64,000 bases of DNA from Enoplosus armatus (taxonomy: Eukaryota > Chordata > Actinopteri > Centrarchiformes > Enoplosidae). This document shows positions 10,139 to 22,565 of the stretch, piece after piece. The stretch lies in the NCBI RefSeq assembly GCF_043641665.1, contig NC_092194.1:15358798-15422797 (forward strand), in the 5' to 3' direction. Each line of letters opens with the position of its first letter. Position 1 is the stretch's first letter. The notes below the pieces were generated by a model, which searched no databases, had not been told where the DNA came from, and saw only the letters and a program-made list of their open reading frames with translations. A program made the translations under genes and the position numbers.

Positions 10139-12405
10139 GATTCTTCGATCTTTGGCTAAATGGACAAAACTCAGAAGGAAGTTTTTCTTCCTCTCCATTG
10201 GCATCTTAATCTTCGTGATTGTGCTTGTCAGATTCCCTGGGACATACAGGGCCATTCCAAGCCCAATCCGAAACCTGCGTCGGGTTCCAAACTCTTGCCC
10301 CCTACAGATATCTGACCAGACCATCACCCCCCTCAACAATACCAAGCACTTGCTGGTGTCGGCCTACATGGACCAGAGGGTGAAAGGTTTTGATATACGC
10401 ATCATTGGCATATTCAGAAGAGACTCCGTCCAACCCCTTCACTGTCTTTTCTGCTGTGCTGGCCAGTTATCAAATACAACAACTCCAGCAAACATTAAAG
10501 AACACTCAGACAACTTTGGTTTTCCCTTTGCCACTACGGATGTCATGTGTCAGATTCCTCAAAACTGCAGGGCAACCCATGTGAGTCTCCAGACTCAGCC
10601 AGATAGTGTGAAGGTATCTGCACAGATGTGGCTCCCCATAAGAAACCGGAAGACCAGTGGGAAGGAGGAGAAAAAGATTGACTTTACAGTCTGCATCTCC
10701 AACCTGTTTGAATTCAACAACGCACTTCAGTATGCACAGACCCTGGAGATGTACAGGTCAGCACTTCACACAACACATACAGAATACAGTCAATAGACAC
10801 AATAATGGCAACACCACCACAAAGCATGGCCTCAAATGAGCATTACAAGGTTCACAAAGGTTCTATTTATGGCAGGGCTGGACTACACTATACTGTACAG
10901 GTGTTGCTGTTATTCTCACTCAGGGTGGTGTGGTAGTGTATGCAAGTCGTTTGCTATTTAGCCATGCTAACAGCTAAATTATTTAGCGTGATATCAGTCT
11001 GTTGGTCGATCAGTCCACCACTGTGTACCAAACTATATATCTCAACCACTCTTGGATGGATTGTAATTACATTTTGTACAGCCAGTCATGTTTCCCTCAG
11101 GATGAATTGTAATAACTTTTGTGATCCCTTGAAGGGAAAGCTGGACATTTTTTTGCAGAGAGTTCGATGATAAGATCGATAGCACTCATGTCTGTATGGT
11201 AAATATTGAGCTCAGCTTAATTTCCTGAAGTTTCCGCTGGTTGTCTGGCAAACCCACATCAGTATGTCAGCATGCTGATGTTAACATTTACCTGCACTGC
11301 TGTGCCTCACAGAGCCACTAGTGTGGCTGTAGACTTTTGTTGTCTTTAGTTGTAGTGTATGACTTTTTCTGTGAACTTTAACGCCTTCATGCTTTAACTT
11401 GCTACAGGCTGCTGGGTGTAGACAGAGTGGTGATCTATAACACCACCTGCGGCCCAGACCTCGACCGCCTGCTGCAGAGCTACAGCCAGGAGGGCTTCGT
11501 GGAGATGGTTCCTTGGCCCATCGACCAGCATCTGAATCCATCTCGTGGCTGGCTCTTCTCGAAGCATGGAGGGGACGTGCACTACTTTGGCCAGTTAGCA
11601 ACACTTAATGAGTGCATTTACAGATCCATGGAGCGGTCCCGCTACGTCCTGTTGAACGACATAGATGAGATTATAATGCCATACCAACACAACAGCCTAA
11701 CACCCCTCATGGACATGCTCCAAAAGCAGCATCCAAACGTAGGGTACTTTACTTTGTTTGTGTGCATTTGAGAAAGACATGATAAAATGTTTCATCAACA
11801 TCCATACTTACTGATCATATTTGATATTTACTGTATGTTCTTACTTTCTTTCCAACTTTTACTGTATCCATCAAACTTGAATCCACGTTCTGCAGGTTGG
11901 GGTGTTTCTTGTTGAAAACCATATATATCCCAAGAAACCCTTTGAGGAAAGTAAAAGGGGTCCCCTGCCTCAATGGAGAGGGGTGCCAGGCTTTAATATT
12001 CTGGAGCACGTCTTTAAGTGGGAGCCTGCCTCATCAAACCATCCATTCAAGTTGATAGTTCGGCCAAGGTAAACAGACTTTTTAGTATGGTGCTTTAAAA
12101 CTACCATATAGTAGGTATCGGCAGCAGCATTCGGGTGATGATCTGTCTGTGTGATTGTCAATGTGCTTCACAGGATGGTGGAGCAGACTTCAGTGCATTT
12201 AGTGCTTAAGAAGTTTGGTGAGCAGCTCAAGATTCCTGCGGAGTTGTGTCATATTATTCACTCTCCACTGAGCACCCCTTCTGTTCAGCCGCTGGAGAAG
12301 ATCCACGTGGACACACGACTGTGGGACTTCAAATACAAGCTGACCCCAAATGTGAACAACGTGCTGAGGAGGGCGGGGCTGTTGCGTTCAGAGGGGCTCA
12401 GCTGA
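10139..12405 (+). CDS. GT92 family glycosyltransferase, copy 2 (start codon lost; possible pseudogene)
   Basis: Near-identical duplicate of copy 1 with the same exon plan. The exon starting at 10139 is open in the GT92 frame from its first base to 10756, followed by 11408-11738, 11896-12068 and 12174-12405. DID, the membrane segment and all cysteines of copy 1 are kept, with Asn before DID. The ATG used by copies 1 and 4 is missing: compared with copy 1, eight bases (GAATGGAT) are absent after TTTGGCT, near 10157-10158. No in-frame ATG exists upstream in this exon or back to the stop at 10038. The first internal Met is after the membrane anchor (YMDQRVKGF). The gene is therefore either non-functional, started at a non-AUG codon such as TTG at 10152, or joined to an unseen upstream exon. 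Exon 3 is 6 nt shorter than in copy 1, with local change around PASSNHPF. From TTG the product would be about 446 residues. Confidence 0.75.
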
Positions 12406-14780
12406 TGGGTGGTAGGGAGATAGTCACAATGTATGTATTCATCAGTTATCTCTACAGTATGTTTTAGCCATGCTAGCAGTATGGTTCTATTGAGAATGAA
12501 TTCTGCTTACTTTGGTGACCCCCTGACTTTTCCTCTTGCGCCAACAGCAGGTCAAAGCAGCATCTACTTGATTGATTAGCACAACATATTATATAGACAT
12601 TCATGGTTTCCAGATGATAAATCCATGAGGTTCACATTTTATGGATTTGAGTAAAATGTGTCAACAACTCTTGGATGAATTGGCATGATGAATTTGGTAC
12701 AGACATTCATGTCCCTCTGGATAAATTATAATCACTTTCATTCTAGCCCCATCATTTGTCAACACTTTGGTTCATGACTTAATACCTGCAAAACTTAGTT
12801 AGCATGTTAAAACGCTAAACTAAGATGGTGAAAATGGTAAACATATCTTCATAACATCAGCATGTTGGCATTGTCATTGTTATCATGTTAGCATGCTGAC
12901 ATTACCATTTAGCTCAATCACTGTGTCTAAGTACAGCCTCCCAAAAGCCACTCGCATTTCTGTTGACTGTTTAGTCTTGGTTAATTTAAGCTTTTGGCTG
13001 AAGTTCAAGCGGGCAGACAATGATGTTTAGTAGATCTATCGCTATAAATTGATATTGTTGTCATAAAATGAACTAATGTGCCTCGCCTGAGTAAGCCTTT
13101 TTTCTTATTAAGATTGAAATGCTTTTCAGTGATAAATGTAAGTATTAGTGGGAGTATGCGTGTTCTCTCAGTTGTGTACACTAGGCAGAAATAGAGGGCA
13201 CATGCAAAAGCTGGATAAATCTCTGAGAGATGTAAATTAATGGTAGTAATAATAATGTTAACAAAAATAATAAGACCTATAATAATAATAATTGTAATAA
13301 TTATAATAACCTGCAGAAAGCAACAGAGGGAGAGAGATGAGAAAGCACACACTACTGGAGAGAGAAGATGTTGAGTTAGTAACATGCATTAATGATATGT
13401 GTACAGATGGAGTTAAAGAGTTAAAGGTAGTTAATATACCCACAAGAGCTGTGCAGTGACCTTTGTCCTTTCTTGTGGCGGCTGATTGAGAGTACTTCTG
13501 TAAATTAATACTGACTTGAGCAGCAGAAAAGAGGGAAATGAGGAATGTCCAAAAGATGATGTTAAAGTTTAACCTTAAAATAGCTTTATTCCATGAAATC
13601 AAACCGAAGGCAGCATCAACAAACACCAGAAAAAGTTCAAAAGCTGTGAGCCTCCAATCACCAGCACCTGGTGCTCTCTTGGCCAGGACTTTTTCCCTAC
13701 TCTGCACACTCCAGGCCTTTGGAGGGTGGCAAAAACACACACACACACACACACTGGCAAGAAAATGAGAATCAACTTCTACAAGCTGTCTTACTCAAAT
13801 AAGCTTCTATTGACCAATTGGGTGAGTTGTGCGATATGCAGTACAGTGTTTGGACTGTACTTGGTGATAAATTAATTTACTATGATTGGCTATTTGTACA
13901 GTGTTTATAAAGTGTTTGGACAAGAAACACCACTTCTGAAATAAGAGACAAGAAAGAAGCATGTTCACTGAAGAGGTAAAATGAAATTGGACTTGTAGTG
14001 GATTTGAAACCCTAATCTCAGTGCTATGATGGAGGCAGAGTAAAACACCCAGCAGGATTGATAAATAGGCAGGTTTTGTTACTTACATTTAGCTCCAAAC
14101 AACGTTTAAAAAAAGTGTTGTGAGATTTAGATTTAACATTCAACACTTAGATTTAACATTGAATTTATTCATTCATTTAATATATTTTGTTTACAAGAAA
14201 AGTAAATATTACAAAGTTCACAAATGTTGCTGTAAATCTGGCAGAAAGTGAAGACAGTAAAAAAGTAAAAGATTCACACCACTTTCTGAAACATTGTTAG
14301 GAGCTAAATGAGGCGAGCCACTTTACAATCTGAGCCTTTGTAACTTTATTGAAACAATTACACAACGAGTTTACAACACGTTGTGTAAAAGCCATGGCTG
14401 TATAAAGAGACAGGTCAATGTATAATCTTTCTGTTGTGATTGCAATGGTTGACCTTGGTGCCATAGATTGAGCCTTCATTTTCCAGCGAGGCTTATAAGG
14501 AACCAGTCTAAACGCCGATGGTGTCGTTACTCCACAGCCATTATATTATGCATTCAACATTTACTTCATGATGATAAATTAAATCAAACAAACTGGTCGA
14601 CTGCCACTTTAAGGAGAGGATCAGAGTAGCTCCTCCAGCTCTGCCTATAGGCTGGATTGAATGGCTTTCACCTTAACAAAATCGAAACTACTGTGATTTA
14701 CTGAAATTACAGACCAAAACAAGAACAAACATCTATTCGGATTTGGATGAATCAATCACAACACACAGAGGGTTGACATA
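12406..14780. other. Spacer between GT92 copies 2 and 3
   Basis: No gene is seen. It holds the second copy of the TTAGCATG-rich repeat (about 12,650-12,965), the dispersed-repeat remnant at 13,311-13,400 preceded by AAT-rich simple sequence, and a short (CA)n tract at 13,737-13,752. DNA from 13,720 to 14,110 repeats the spacer after copy 1. Confidence 0.55.
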
Positions 14781-14783
14781 ACG

Positions 14784-14793
14784 GAAACAGAAA
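14784..14793 (+). promoter_or_regulatory. ISRE-like motif upstream of GT92 copy 3
   Basis: GAAACAGAAA fits the IRF-binding pattern GAAANNGAAA. It lies 90 bases before the copy 3 start codon, in CpG-containing sequence that is probably the promoter or 5' UTR. It is a single short motif and may be chance. Confidence 0.25.
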
Positions 14794-14882
14794 ACAAAAG
14801 CGCGAGTGAGGAACCGAGACAGACCGATCTCCACCTCCACCTGTTAGTCTTCCTGTGCCGGCGGCTCCACATCAGGAGGACA

Positions 14883-15598
14883 ATGCGCCTCAGCTTTCAG
14901 TAAGTTATACGATCTCATATCTAAGCTAAGACCAGTAATAAGAATTGATTTCACTCTAACCACACGGTGAAATAACCGCTGCAGTTATTCAGAGGAGTTG
15001 GAGTGCATCCGTATTCTGGCCTTTATGGTAAATTCATTTGACATGACGTGGGAGGGTTAGCGACTTTATCCTGCCAGCGTTCTCACTTTCCCAAACACAT
15101 GTTGCAGTATGAAAGTCTTACCTGAAGAAAGGCTGTGAAGTCTTAATATAATATAATACAATTTATCCAAGCGCGTCAGGGATCAACGTTTGACAATGTC
15201 CGGGTTTCAAGAGAGGACACAGGGAATTCACAAAATACACAGCCTATATGATATGCATGTATGTAGGGTTAATTGGATTATATTCACAGGAAGTATAAAA
15301 CATGTTACCTGGGTCTACCTTATGTGTTTTAAACACACCCTCAGTTACGGTTAAACTTACAGTTTCATTCAGTAACAGCTCTTCAGTTAAAGTTTGCCAG
15401 ACTTTTTGTGGTCCTGAGTCTGGCCTTTCATGAGACATACAGCTCTGGTGAACACTTTTTGAATATTGTCCTTGCTTCCCTGTTTTGTAACACTGCAGTA
15501 ATGTAATCTCAGTGAGTAAAGAGGAGGGCATAGCACATAGTGATGAGGACTTCCTCATATACTAAATGCGAGCTAGTTAAATCCTGCTTGTAACCAAT

Positions 15599-15635
<37 letters not shown>

Positions 15636-18600
15636 AAAAAGATACAGAAAGTTGGCCGAAATGTGGAATCACGTTGCCTTAACTCTATCCCACCACCACG
15701 GGTTATTGATATATTAGCATATATTTATGACCAATTTTTAAAAGATTTACTTAGTCAGTAGGAATTAATGGGCTACAGACAGGGTAGAGAAGCTGGAAAG
15801 TACTGAGAGATGGACTAAAGCATTGCTGATTTTAGTTTTCATATGGGATTAGTTCACAATAAAAAATGTGTATGTTATGGTCATATCATGTGTGTCTGTG
15901 GCCTTCACACTCTCCCATGATGGACAGATAGATATGCAATAGATGCCGTGTGTGCAGAACAGGCCAATATAGTAAAATAGTATGAAATATGGATCTGGGA
16001 GGACGTCAAGCAACTTGGTGCCACCAAACAGATGAACCTGAGCCACCCGACCTCCTGTCCACCATGAAGACCAGGAAGGAAGGACAGACCACATATGAGG
16101 CAAAGCTCAAGCACACCATTCACACAGATAGGAGAAAAGAATGTCACAGCCCAGCTCTAAAACTAGGACAAAAATGGGAGACACACAGGTATACAAAATA
16201 AAGTGGTGTATTTACAACAAAATAATCAAAGCAAGGTAGGTGGGAGGAGTCTGTAAAGCAAGGTAGGGAGTGGTTGAGTGAATGTATGCTGCATGGATCT
16301 AGATATGCCCTGCAGCCAGCTGACTTCTTTTTAACTCTGAGGACAGACAGGAGTCCTGTATTCTGAGAGCGGGGAGTACAGGATGGGACGTAAGGTTTAA
16401 TAAGATCAGACAGTTCTAGTTTAATTGAACATTTTAGTACTTTATGCTGCAGGCCAACAAAACGTTACAATAATCATGTCTGGATGAAATGAAGGTGTGA
16501 ATTAGGGTCTCTGCGTCAGCCAAGGACAGAAAATACCTCATTTTAGCTTTGTTGCGTAGGTGAAATCCCACAGTTGTTAAGAGTTAGTGTCACTTGATCA
16601 AACCTGGTGTCTATGTGCAGCAGGGCCAATGGCCAACATCTCAGTTTTTTTTGCACATGACAAGGCTTTGGTAACTGTTTTCTTACATAGAGGAATTTAA
16701 TGAGATGTGCAGGATTAAACTATTGTTTCAAATAAAACTTGGTCACTATCTCCTCAGGAGGTTATTGCAGTAGTGATCAAGCGGGTTTGCTTTGCTCCTC
16801 AAATGTGTGTTTCTTTCTGACTGTGACTCCTAATTCTGCCTCAGGTTGGGGATCTATCTCGTATGTGGCTGGATGGGCAAGTTAAAAGAATTCAGAGGGA
16901 AGTTCTTCCTCCTCTTCATTACTACCTTGATCTTCATGCTCTTCATCACTGTGAAAACACCCAGGACATACAGGTCCATCCCAAAGCCACGTGGGGCTCC
17001 AGAATCTTGCACCTTGCAGATTTCTGAGCAGACCATCACCCCCCTCAACAATACCAGTCACTTACTGGTGTCAGCCTACATGGACCAGAGAGTGAAGGGC
17101 TTTGATATACGCATCATTGGCATATTTAGGAGAGACTCCATCCAACCCCTTCACTGTCTCTTCTGCTGTGCTGGCCAGTTATCAAGGACAACTCCAACAA
17201 CAATTTTACAGCACTCAGACAACTTTGGTTTTCCCTTCGCCACTACAGATGTCATGTGTCAGATACCTCAAAACTGCAACGCTACACATGTTACTCTTCT
17301 GACTCAGCCAGACACAATAGGGGTATTTGACCAAACATGGCTCCCCATTAGAAACAAAAAGATCAATGAGGAGGAGGAGAAAAAGTTGCAGTTTAACTTC
17401 ACAGTCTGCGTCTCCAACCTGTTTGGAGACTACAACAATGTGCTTCAGTTTGCACAGACCCTGGAGATGTACAGGTCAGCACAGCAACTACACCACAAAC
17501 CGCAATGTCAAAAATGACATTATACAGTCATTTCTGTGACTGTAGTCATTTCTTGTATTAGTGCATACAAGTTTTGGATCTGCATTATTGGGTTGATTTT
17601 CAAAAGAAATAATATAATGACAACAAAGCTAAATTTAATTTTATTGAAAACTACAAATTGAAAAATAACAAATTGATGCGTGTTAACACTTGTAGAATGT
17701 GTTTTGTTTTGTTTACTCTACTAACCAATACAACTATCCGAACTACATTTCCTTTATCACGTTTATTTACATCATGCTAGTTGTTTTCCCCATGTTTCCA
17801 GTCTTTGTGCTAAGCTAAGCTAACCGTCTGTGGGCTCCAGCTCTAGTTGGATCTAATAAATGTATTTTCCAAATGTCAAGCAATTCCTTAAACAATTACA
17901 AGCATCAAAAGCAAAAGAACAATTTCAAGTCTACTGTAACAGGTATTGCTGCTCCATCCTTGTATTCATCAATGCATCTGTGTGTGGAGGTGTGGTAGAG
18001 CGTGCAGTGTCACCATGGTGCATGCAAATCTTTGCTTTTTATTGTTTGTGTGCTTGAACTCAGACATGCCAGAATACATATATAGGACAACATGCTGTAT
18101 TATACCTGTATGTTTACTAACTAAACTAAACTTGATCTCAACAACCCTTGCTAGCACTTATGTCTTGTTTATTTAACTTATACTACTTGTAGCATTGAAC
18201 ATGCTTTTAGTTATTTCTTTAAAAGGGATAGATTCCCAATTTTGTAAGATATCTAGTTTGAATGCACTTATTGTAAGCCACTTTGGATATAAGCCACTGC
18301 TAAATGTATATAATGTAATGTAATGAGTGTTAACCTTTGCCTCACCGTTCCCCAGGCTGCTGGGTGTGAACAGAGTGGTGATCTATAACACCACCTGCGG
18401 CCCGGAGCTCGACCGCCTGCTGCAGAGCTACAGCCAGGAGGGCTTCGTGGAGATGGTTCCTTGGCCCATCGACCAGCATCTGAATCCATCTCGTGGCTGG
18501 CTCTTCTCGAAGCATGGAGGGGACGTGCACTACTTCGGCCAGTTGGCAACACTTAATGAGTGCATTTACAGATCCATGGAGCGGTCCCGCTACGTCCTGT

Positions 18601-19357
18601 TGAACGACATAGATGAGATCATAATGCCATACCAACACAACAGCCTGATGTCTCTGATGAACATGCTCCAACAGCAGCATCCAAATGTAGAGTATTTTGT
18701 GTATGCATTTCATAATAACATAACATTTTACCTAAACTTATTAATCATATGTAGTATTTATTTAGACTCTATTGTCTTTCCAACTTCCATGCTGCACCTC
18801 ATATTTTGCAGGCGGGGGTGTTCCTCATTGAGAACCACATCTTTCCCAAGAAACCCTTTGAGGAAAGTATAAAGGGCCCCCTGCCCCAATGGAGAGGGGT
18901 GCCAGGCTTTAATATACTGGAGCGCATCTACAGGAAGGAGCCCGACAGAAAGATATACCACCCTCACAAGATGATAGTTCAGCCAAGGTAGGCTGACTTC
19001 TCAGATTATTGGTGAAGTATCAGGGGAAGTGTTGTTTATAAAAGTATTGAATATAATAAGTAGCAGTATTCATGTGATGCTCAGTGAATGTGTGGCTGAC
19101 CAGGTGTGAATGTTTGTGTACATCACAGGATGGTGGAGCAGACCTCAGTACATGAAGTGCTCAAGATGTTTGGACAAAAGTTCAAGGTTCCACCAGACGT
19201 CTGTCGGATCATTCACAGCCCAATCAGTACCCCGACGCAGCGGCCGCTGGAGCAGCTCCATGTGGACACCCGACTGTGGGACTTTAAAGACAAACTGTTC
19301 CCCACTGTGAGCAAGGTGCTGAGGAGAGCGGGCCTGAGTTCAGAGGGGCAGAGCTGA
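14883..19357 (+). CDS. GT92 family glycosyltransferase, copy 3
   Basis: Predicted Golgi type II glycosyltransferase of family GT92. Proposed coding exons are 14883-14899, 16845-17474, 18356-18686, 18812-18987 and 19129-19357 (460 residues). The 17-nt first exon (ATGCGCCTCAGCTTTCA) has a consensus GTAAGT donor and joins in frame to the exon after TCAG at 16841-16844, giving the start MRLSFQLGIYLVCGWMGKLK. Without it, translation could begin at 16873 (445 residues), the position used by copies 1 and 4. A hydrophobic membrane segment follows KEFRGK. The exon with NTTCGPELDRLLQSYSQEGF and LLNDIDEIIMPY is almost identical to the other copies. The sequons NNT, NAT and NFT are present. No reading-frame defect is seen. 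It pairs most closely with copy 4. The acceptor sugar cannot be told from sequence. Confidence 0.85.
14900..16844 (+). other. First intron of GT92 copy 3
   Basis: Non-coding. It contains a (TG)17 microsatellite at 15,601-15,634. Around 16,390-16,620 is sequence that looks like an antisense retroelement fragment ('aatcatgtctggatgaaatg'). The open frame at 15,989-16,201 has no recognisable product. Confidence 0.5.
15601..15634. repeat. (TG)17 microsatellite
   Basis: Perfect TG dinucleotide tract inside the first intron of GT92 copy 3. Confidence 0.95.
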
Positions 19358-22300
19358 ACAGGCTGAGTGTATACCTCAGCAGCAGGGTTAAGGTTAGCAG
19401 CACTCAAAAATATGTTGGTACAATCAAGGCAGGAAGTGGATGACACTCTCCTCCTGCAACAACATTTCTCAAAAGATGCTTGTAGTGGGAAAATACAACA
19501 CATCTTCTGTTTTTCCTGAAATTCCCACGACAATGCTGATGAGGTGAGGACTCTCACCTGTTTTAATGCTGCTTATGGGTCAATTTGAAGGGTCAGGATT
19601 CCTAGACTTTGCTGTTTACCTATCTGACATCTTGGAGTGGATGTCAAGACATCCCCTTTGCTAAAGTTCTGGCTCCAGATTGGTGCAAGTCTGGACAACA
19701 GACTCTCCCATCTTCCGCCGCAGGCTAAAAACCTAACTTGCAAACAAACAAACTGGTTTTATTGTATTTACAAGTTGCACTACCTGATTGACACATCGGT
19801 GTAAACCTCTTGTAGCTGCCTGAGGAAAAGCTACTCGTCTACCTTGGTGCCATTAAGTGTCTGTAATCTACTCACATATTTTGCATACTCAATTATCTCG
19901 CTTTTCTGCATTCAAGGGCTCCCGTCCTATTTTCTGTGTTTTATACTGACCCATTTGGGAAGTCTTCTTCCTCTTTTTTTGTGGACAAGAGATGACAAGA
20001 GAGGCTTACAGACTTAAAGACAAAGATGAAAGATGCCATATTCACTGAGATGTCCTGTTTATTTGTTAATACAATATAGTTGTGATAAAGTGCCATCTGT
20101 CATGATGAGAGTACAATACGATGCAGCAACAGAGAATGATGGTTAGTGCTCTGTGGTGACATCTGCTGGCGGAAAACAAGTTTTACTCTTCAAAGTTTGA
20201 CTCCCAGTAAGATTACTTCTCCTGATGACAACAATTATCAGTTTGTGACTATTACTATCACTACTACTACAACTACCAATACTAATCGTCATCCTCAACA
20301 TAAACTGAGTTCATATTGTAAAAATTGCAATACAAATTTTAAATCACAGTGAAAATGATAATATAAACATCATACTAAACATACCATAATAAACAGCCTA
20401 TATGTCAAATCAAAATCATCACATATAAAGCAGAAAGTGTTATGAACAGCGTTTTACTTACAAGTAAGGCAACTTTTTTCACCATTCACATCAAAAGAAA
20501 TTCAACACCAACTTATCCATAATCTTTCTTTAAACAGGGCCCAGATTTCCTTGTGTGTTGAAGGTGGTGCCAAGGGGAGCCTTTTGTATTTTTGCTCCAA
20601 GGGCAAAGGATACAGTAGCCTTCAAATTTCCAAAGGCACTCGGCGTGTGATACTATGTAGTTAAGTAACTTGAGTTCAAGAAAGGATGAAGTTCGGTATC
20701 GATTCACTGCATCACCACAGGGCTTCAACAGAAATGGGGACATCAAGGATCCAACACATAACAAATGATTCGGATATAGTCAGCAAGCTGTGGTGAGACA
20801 ATACAAGGACTTATTTGTCTAAATGTATTAGCTTAGGGCCTATAAGTTTCAAGCTAAACTTATTGAGAATCTATTCATTTTTATTGTATTTAAGTGCTCT
20901 ATCAAAGTGAAATCTGAGAAGGCATTAGCTTGTGTGAGAGTAAGAAAGAAAAACCTCAAAGGCTCAGGTATTTTATTTACTTTGCTTTATTGATCTTTAT
21001 TGATTATTGAACTTTAATAATCCTGCATTCGTGTAGTTATGTCAGTTGTAGTTATGTAGCCTTTTGATTTAACTTGATTTAACTTGATTTAAAGGAGTCT
21101 TCATTAGTATCTGCATTTTTCTGTTGGAACCAGGTGAGACAACCCCCCCCCCCCCCCCCCCACTTCCCCTTTCTGAAATGTCATTAACGCGGGTAACGCA
21201 GGTAAAACTAATTCTTGGCCTCCATGGTGAATTGACACAGTAAATGCACACATAAAAGGTGAATACACAAAACAATGTGTATCGTATTTCACGTTATTTC
21301 TATTTGAGACATCACTAACTGCTGCAAATCTACTATCTAACAGCAGAAGAATAAGCCACTGTGTGACAGGAAGTTTTCACCACAAAGCAATTCGGAGTTG
21401 CAGTCAACTTCCTGAAAAGTATGCACACAGCAAATGCAGAATATGGATCATCTACACAAAACAGTTTGCTCCATTAGAGTTTGGTGTTTTTAACGTAGCA
21501 TCTCTGAACTAGTCTGTTGTTGCAACACAAAGAGGAAGATCAAAAAGTAATTGAAAGTATTCTTAAAGGGAAATTCCAAATGGATGTGCAGCATTTTAAT
21601 ATTAGGATACTCTGATGATGCTACCCCGTTAGTATTTCTAACCATGTAACTTTAATACTTCATCATAAAGCCAGTTAGAAGAAGTAAGAAATGGGAGGGA
21701 CACAATGAAGTCAGTGGTTCTTCAACAACAAAAACAAGTATATACGAGTAATATAACTGTTATTTTCTTCATTTATATACATTTATATCATCTGGGTTAC
21801 CATGCTTTCAGTAATAACGTCAGTATACCAAAAGGGCCATTGTTGACTTTACTGAAGCCTTCTCCTAGGAAAACACAGGCCACATACAGCCTGCAGGTTG
21901 TGACACAAACTGATGTACACAAGACAAACTTTCTCTGAATTTGTTTAAACTGATCCACCTCCTTGTAGCTGTGAAACGTAAACTCCAGAAGTGTGGTGTA
22001 GCTGTTGTGGGCTGACAGCAATTTGAAGGAGCAATATCACCTGGTATTCCTGGAGGATGCGACTATAATTAGCTTATAATGCCTTTAATGGTGCGTTTTA
22101 TTGTGCGACATGCAATATTAATACTTGATTAATAGGGTTATTTGCTATGATGGTCTGTTTGTGTATGTGGCACGTGGTGTTAATAGCTTTTAAACCATTA
22201 CACAAGATAGAAACCTTTTCTTTCTTTACTTCTCTTGTCTGCGTTTGATTAGTTTTTATTGTGCTGCGGAGCGTTTCCTCGAAACTGTGCGCGAGTCGCT

Positions 22301-22430
22301 CCACCTTGGGGAGTGCTGGTCACGCCCAGAGATGAATTTCAACCGTACTTAAAAATGAAAATACAGGAAGGGAGGACATAATGACAGAGGTGGGGGTGGC
22401 AGCTAAATGAGCACGAGTCCGGCGTGAAGA
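19358..22430. other. Spacer between GT92 copies 3 and 4
   Basis: No gene is seen. A ~50-bp imperfect palindrome-like segment at 19,472-19,525 (ends CTTGTAGTGGGAA and TTCCCACGA) matches the flanks of the 5.07 kb insertion in reverse. A 19-base C homopolymer lies at 21,143-21,161. The first AATAAA after copy 3 that I noticed is about 1 kb downstream (20,388-20,393), so the 3' end of that transcript is uncertain. Confidence 0.5.
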
Positions 22431-22439
22431 GTGGGCAGC

Positions 22440-22565
22440 TAAATAATGGCAGCGTAAGTGACACCTGCAGAAACCAGAAAGACGGGGCCATTAGCCCACA
22501 CCCTCACCTACATGTTGTCAGTCGCCAACAGTCTTACAACAGGACGGACAACACTTCAGCTTTGA
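22440..22565 (+). promoter_or_regulatory. Promoter-proximal region and 5' UTR exon of GT92 copy 4 (inferred)
   Basis: Homologous to 7,503-7,641 upstream of copy 2. It ends with TTTGA|GTGAGT, a good donor. Joined to the acceptor at 26,000-26,001 it keeps an open frame into the GT92 coding sequence but has no ATG of its own; the codon aligned with the copy 3 ATG is CAA. It is read as a non-coding leader exon. Confidence 0.55.

Noticed and set aside
11281..11604. Open frames of about 60-120 codons on the - strand across GT92 exon 2 in all four copies
   Set aside because: They are complements of the strongly conserved + strand coding exon, and their conservation follows from that exon. They have no independent start or domain.
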